DNA of 64,000 nucleotides from Magicicada septendecula. Taxonomy: Eukaryota > Arthropoda > Insecta > Hemiptera > Cicadidae. The notes under the pieces were generated by a model. That model made no database searches. It saw only the letters and a program-made list of their open reading frames with translations, and had not been told where the DNA came from. The translations under genes and the position numbers were made by a program. This document shows, piece after piece, positions 62,677 through 64,000 of the stretch. The stretch lies in contig CM068368.1 in NCBI GenBank assembly GCA_034769895.1, positions 338,729,076 through 338,793,075 of the forward strand, given 5' to 3'. Position 1 is the first letter of the stretch, and each line of letters begins with the position of its first letter.

Positions 62677-63503
62677 CAGGGCTTGATTTCAGCGGGAACG
62701 CGCCGGAACGGGGTACGGAACCTCTTGAATCCAAAAATAAATTACAGAAAAAAATATATGAAAAGAAAAACCTAATTATTACAAAAATGTACTACTACAT
62801 TTTAAATTGTGCCCGTCATCAACCCCACTCATCAAAACTAAACACTTGTTAAAAATCAAACACCAGCACTAGTATTCATCTTTACTACTGTTGAAAAGAA
62901 TGTCCCAATAACCTATGGAGAAAATGAAATAAAAAAATTTCCTTCAAAATTAAAAACAACTGATTGAGAGCTTCCGAGAATACGTGCATTCTAAAATTTT
63001 TCCGGAGAGTCTTTTTATCTTGAAATATGCTATTGAATCAAAAGCAATATCTTCATGTGAATGTGAGAGGACTGATTTCTGGCAATCATACAGCATTGGA
63101 TACAAAGAGTAAGGAAAGGTGTAGAAACAAACAATATGACGACAAGAATATGATGAAACTACGGTATATTTTTTAGAATGTCCGAACCACCGAAACCATC
63201 ACTTGGAGTTTGATTGAGGCTCCGGGATGACGCCATCGTGAGTGACATGTTTTCGATTGTCGTGCGGCTAACCTGACGATGAAGCTCTTTAGAAATATCA
63301 GTAAACTTTATTACCTTTTTAGATATAAGTTTATACTATGTTACATATTTTATAAGGTTTTAAAACTGTATTTTTTCTGTAGACCTCCTTTGTAATAACC
63401 TGATATAAACTTATACGCTAATATAAAATATAAGTATATTTGTGTCTGTACAACTTTTGAATCGATGCGTTCCGGCACCTATAATTTTAGAAATCAACAA
63501 CTG
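62677..63503. mobile_element. non-autonomous hAT element with 8-bp target-site duplication
   Basis: The left end CAGGGCTTGATTTC and the complement of the right end, CAGTTGTTGATTTC, match at 11 of 14 bases. CAG/CTG tips and GATTTC are typical of hAT terminal inverted repeats. The flanks CTTATAAC (62669-62676) and TTTATAAC (63504-63511) are a 7-of-8 target duplication. The subterminal 'GTTCCGG'-type motif also recurs near both ends. The 827-bp interior has no transposase. Confidence 0.8.
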
Positions 63504-63540
63504 TTTATAACAGTTTCTATATCTCAATTATACATATAAA

Positions 63541-63640
63541 AAATATTTTCCTGGCCTATATGCAAAAATGTATCGTTGCAATACACACACATACACATAC
63601 GCGTGCGCGTTTTTGTATGTGTGTGTGTTTTCCTTAACTT
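63541..63640 (-). repeat. TTGCAAC-type repeat end next to CA/GT tracts
   Basis: On the minus strand TTGCAACGATACATTTTTGC begins at 63581 and continues into 'ATATAGGCCAGG', resembling the start of the copy at 2904 (which also has ATAGGCCTATAT). It abuts CACACACATACACATACG on its outer side. Confidence 0.5.
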
Positions 63641-64000
63641 TTGTATTATATTCGCCGTACTGATTAAGACATTATCCTCTTCTGTATTTTTTATGATCTT
63701 AGTGGTAGAGCACTCCATATTCTTATGCCTATGCCTACATTTCTTACATTTCTAAATTGTGTGTCCGCTTGTAAAAACACTTCCTACAATTCCACTTTCT
63801 CATCCATTATTAAAACTACATCGTCAACGTATCTTGGTTACTTACTGTCTTCCTCAGTCTTCCCAGTTTAGTTTCTTAAAAAAAAAATTCTAATACCTAA
63901 TTATAAAGTTTAGGTAATACGTAAGTTTAGGTAATACAGGTATACGTAATATATGTCACATAAGTTCGTATGCATGTATGTATGCATGTCACGTCATATA
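63641..64000. other. intergenic, no gene seen
   Basis: AT-rich, ending in TATGCATG-type repeats. No supported gene. Confidence 0.45.

Overview
The window is nuclear DNA from an arthropod, most likely an insect. It is AT-rich and gene-poor, has GT-AG splice signals and long CA/GA microsatellites, and carries remnants of Ty3/Gypsy-like, Penelope-like, LINE, SINE and hAT elements. I cannot name the species. Nothing suggests a bacterial or free viral genome.

The centrepiece is a 12.6-kb Polinton/Maverick (adintovirus-like) endogenous element at 3474-16094, bounded by inverted repeats of about 0.91 and 0.96 kb. Its minus strand carries a tight row of virion and packaging genes. In transcription order these are a retroviral-type integrase with a C-terminal chromodomain (broken by one in-frame TAA), an FtsK/HerA-type packaging ATPase, a 310-aa protein of unknown function, a repeat-built fibre-like protein, a parvovirus-type phospholipase A2 protein, an adenovirus-type cysteine protease, a minor capsid (penton-like) protein and a major capsid protein. 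Its plus strand carries two small proteins of unknown function and several well-formed splice sites. No protein-primed DNA polymerase B is present, which is unusual for this class. Seven of the eight virion/packaging/integration genes are open from start to stop.

Outside the element only two other genes look convincing. One encodes a 234-aa cysteine-rich orphan protein (1158-1862). The other encodes a 681-aa low-complexity protein (32162-34207) with clustered TQT/VQT and VSVST/VETD motifs that could be multivalent dynein light chain (LC8) docking sites.

The rest is repeat-derived or featureless. 16.9-18.1 kb holds a tRNA-derived SINE with target-site duplication and a CTAG-ended interspersed repeat. 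18-28 kb is A-rich with a Gypsy integrase tail. 28.2-29.8 kb is a unit with 12-bp inverted ends set in (AT)n. 31.3 kb is a (CA)117 tract. 36-40 kb has LINE tails and a tRNA-like relic. 44.2-46.1 kb holds two more CTAG-ended copies around a foldback structure. 48.4 kb is a LINE tail. 52-55 kb is A-rich and geneless. 56.3-57.3 kb is a Penelope-like GIY-YIG remnant with a possible hammerhead core. 62.7-63.5 kb is a non-autonomous hAT element with 8-bp target duplication. A recurrent TTGCAAC motif abuts dinucleotide repeats at six loci.
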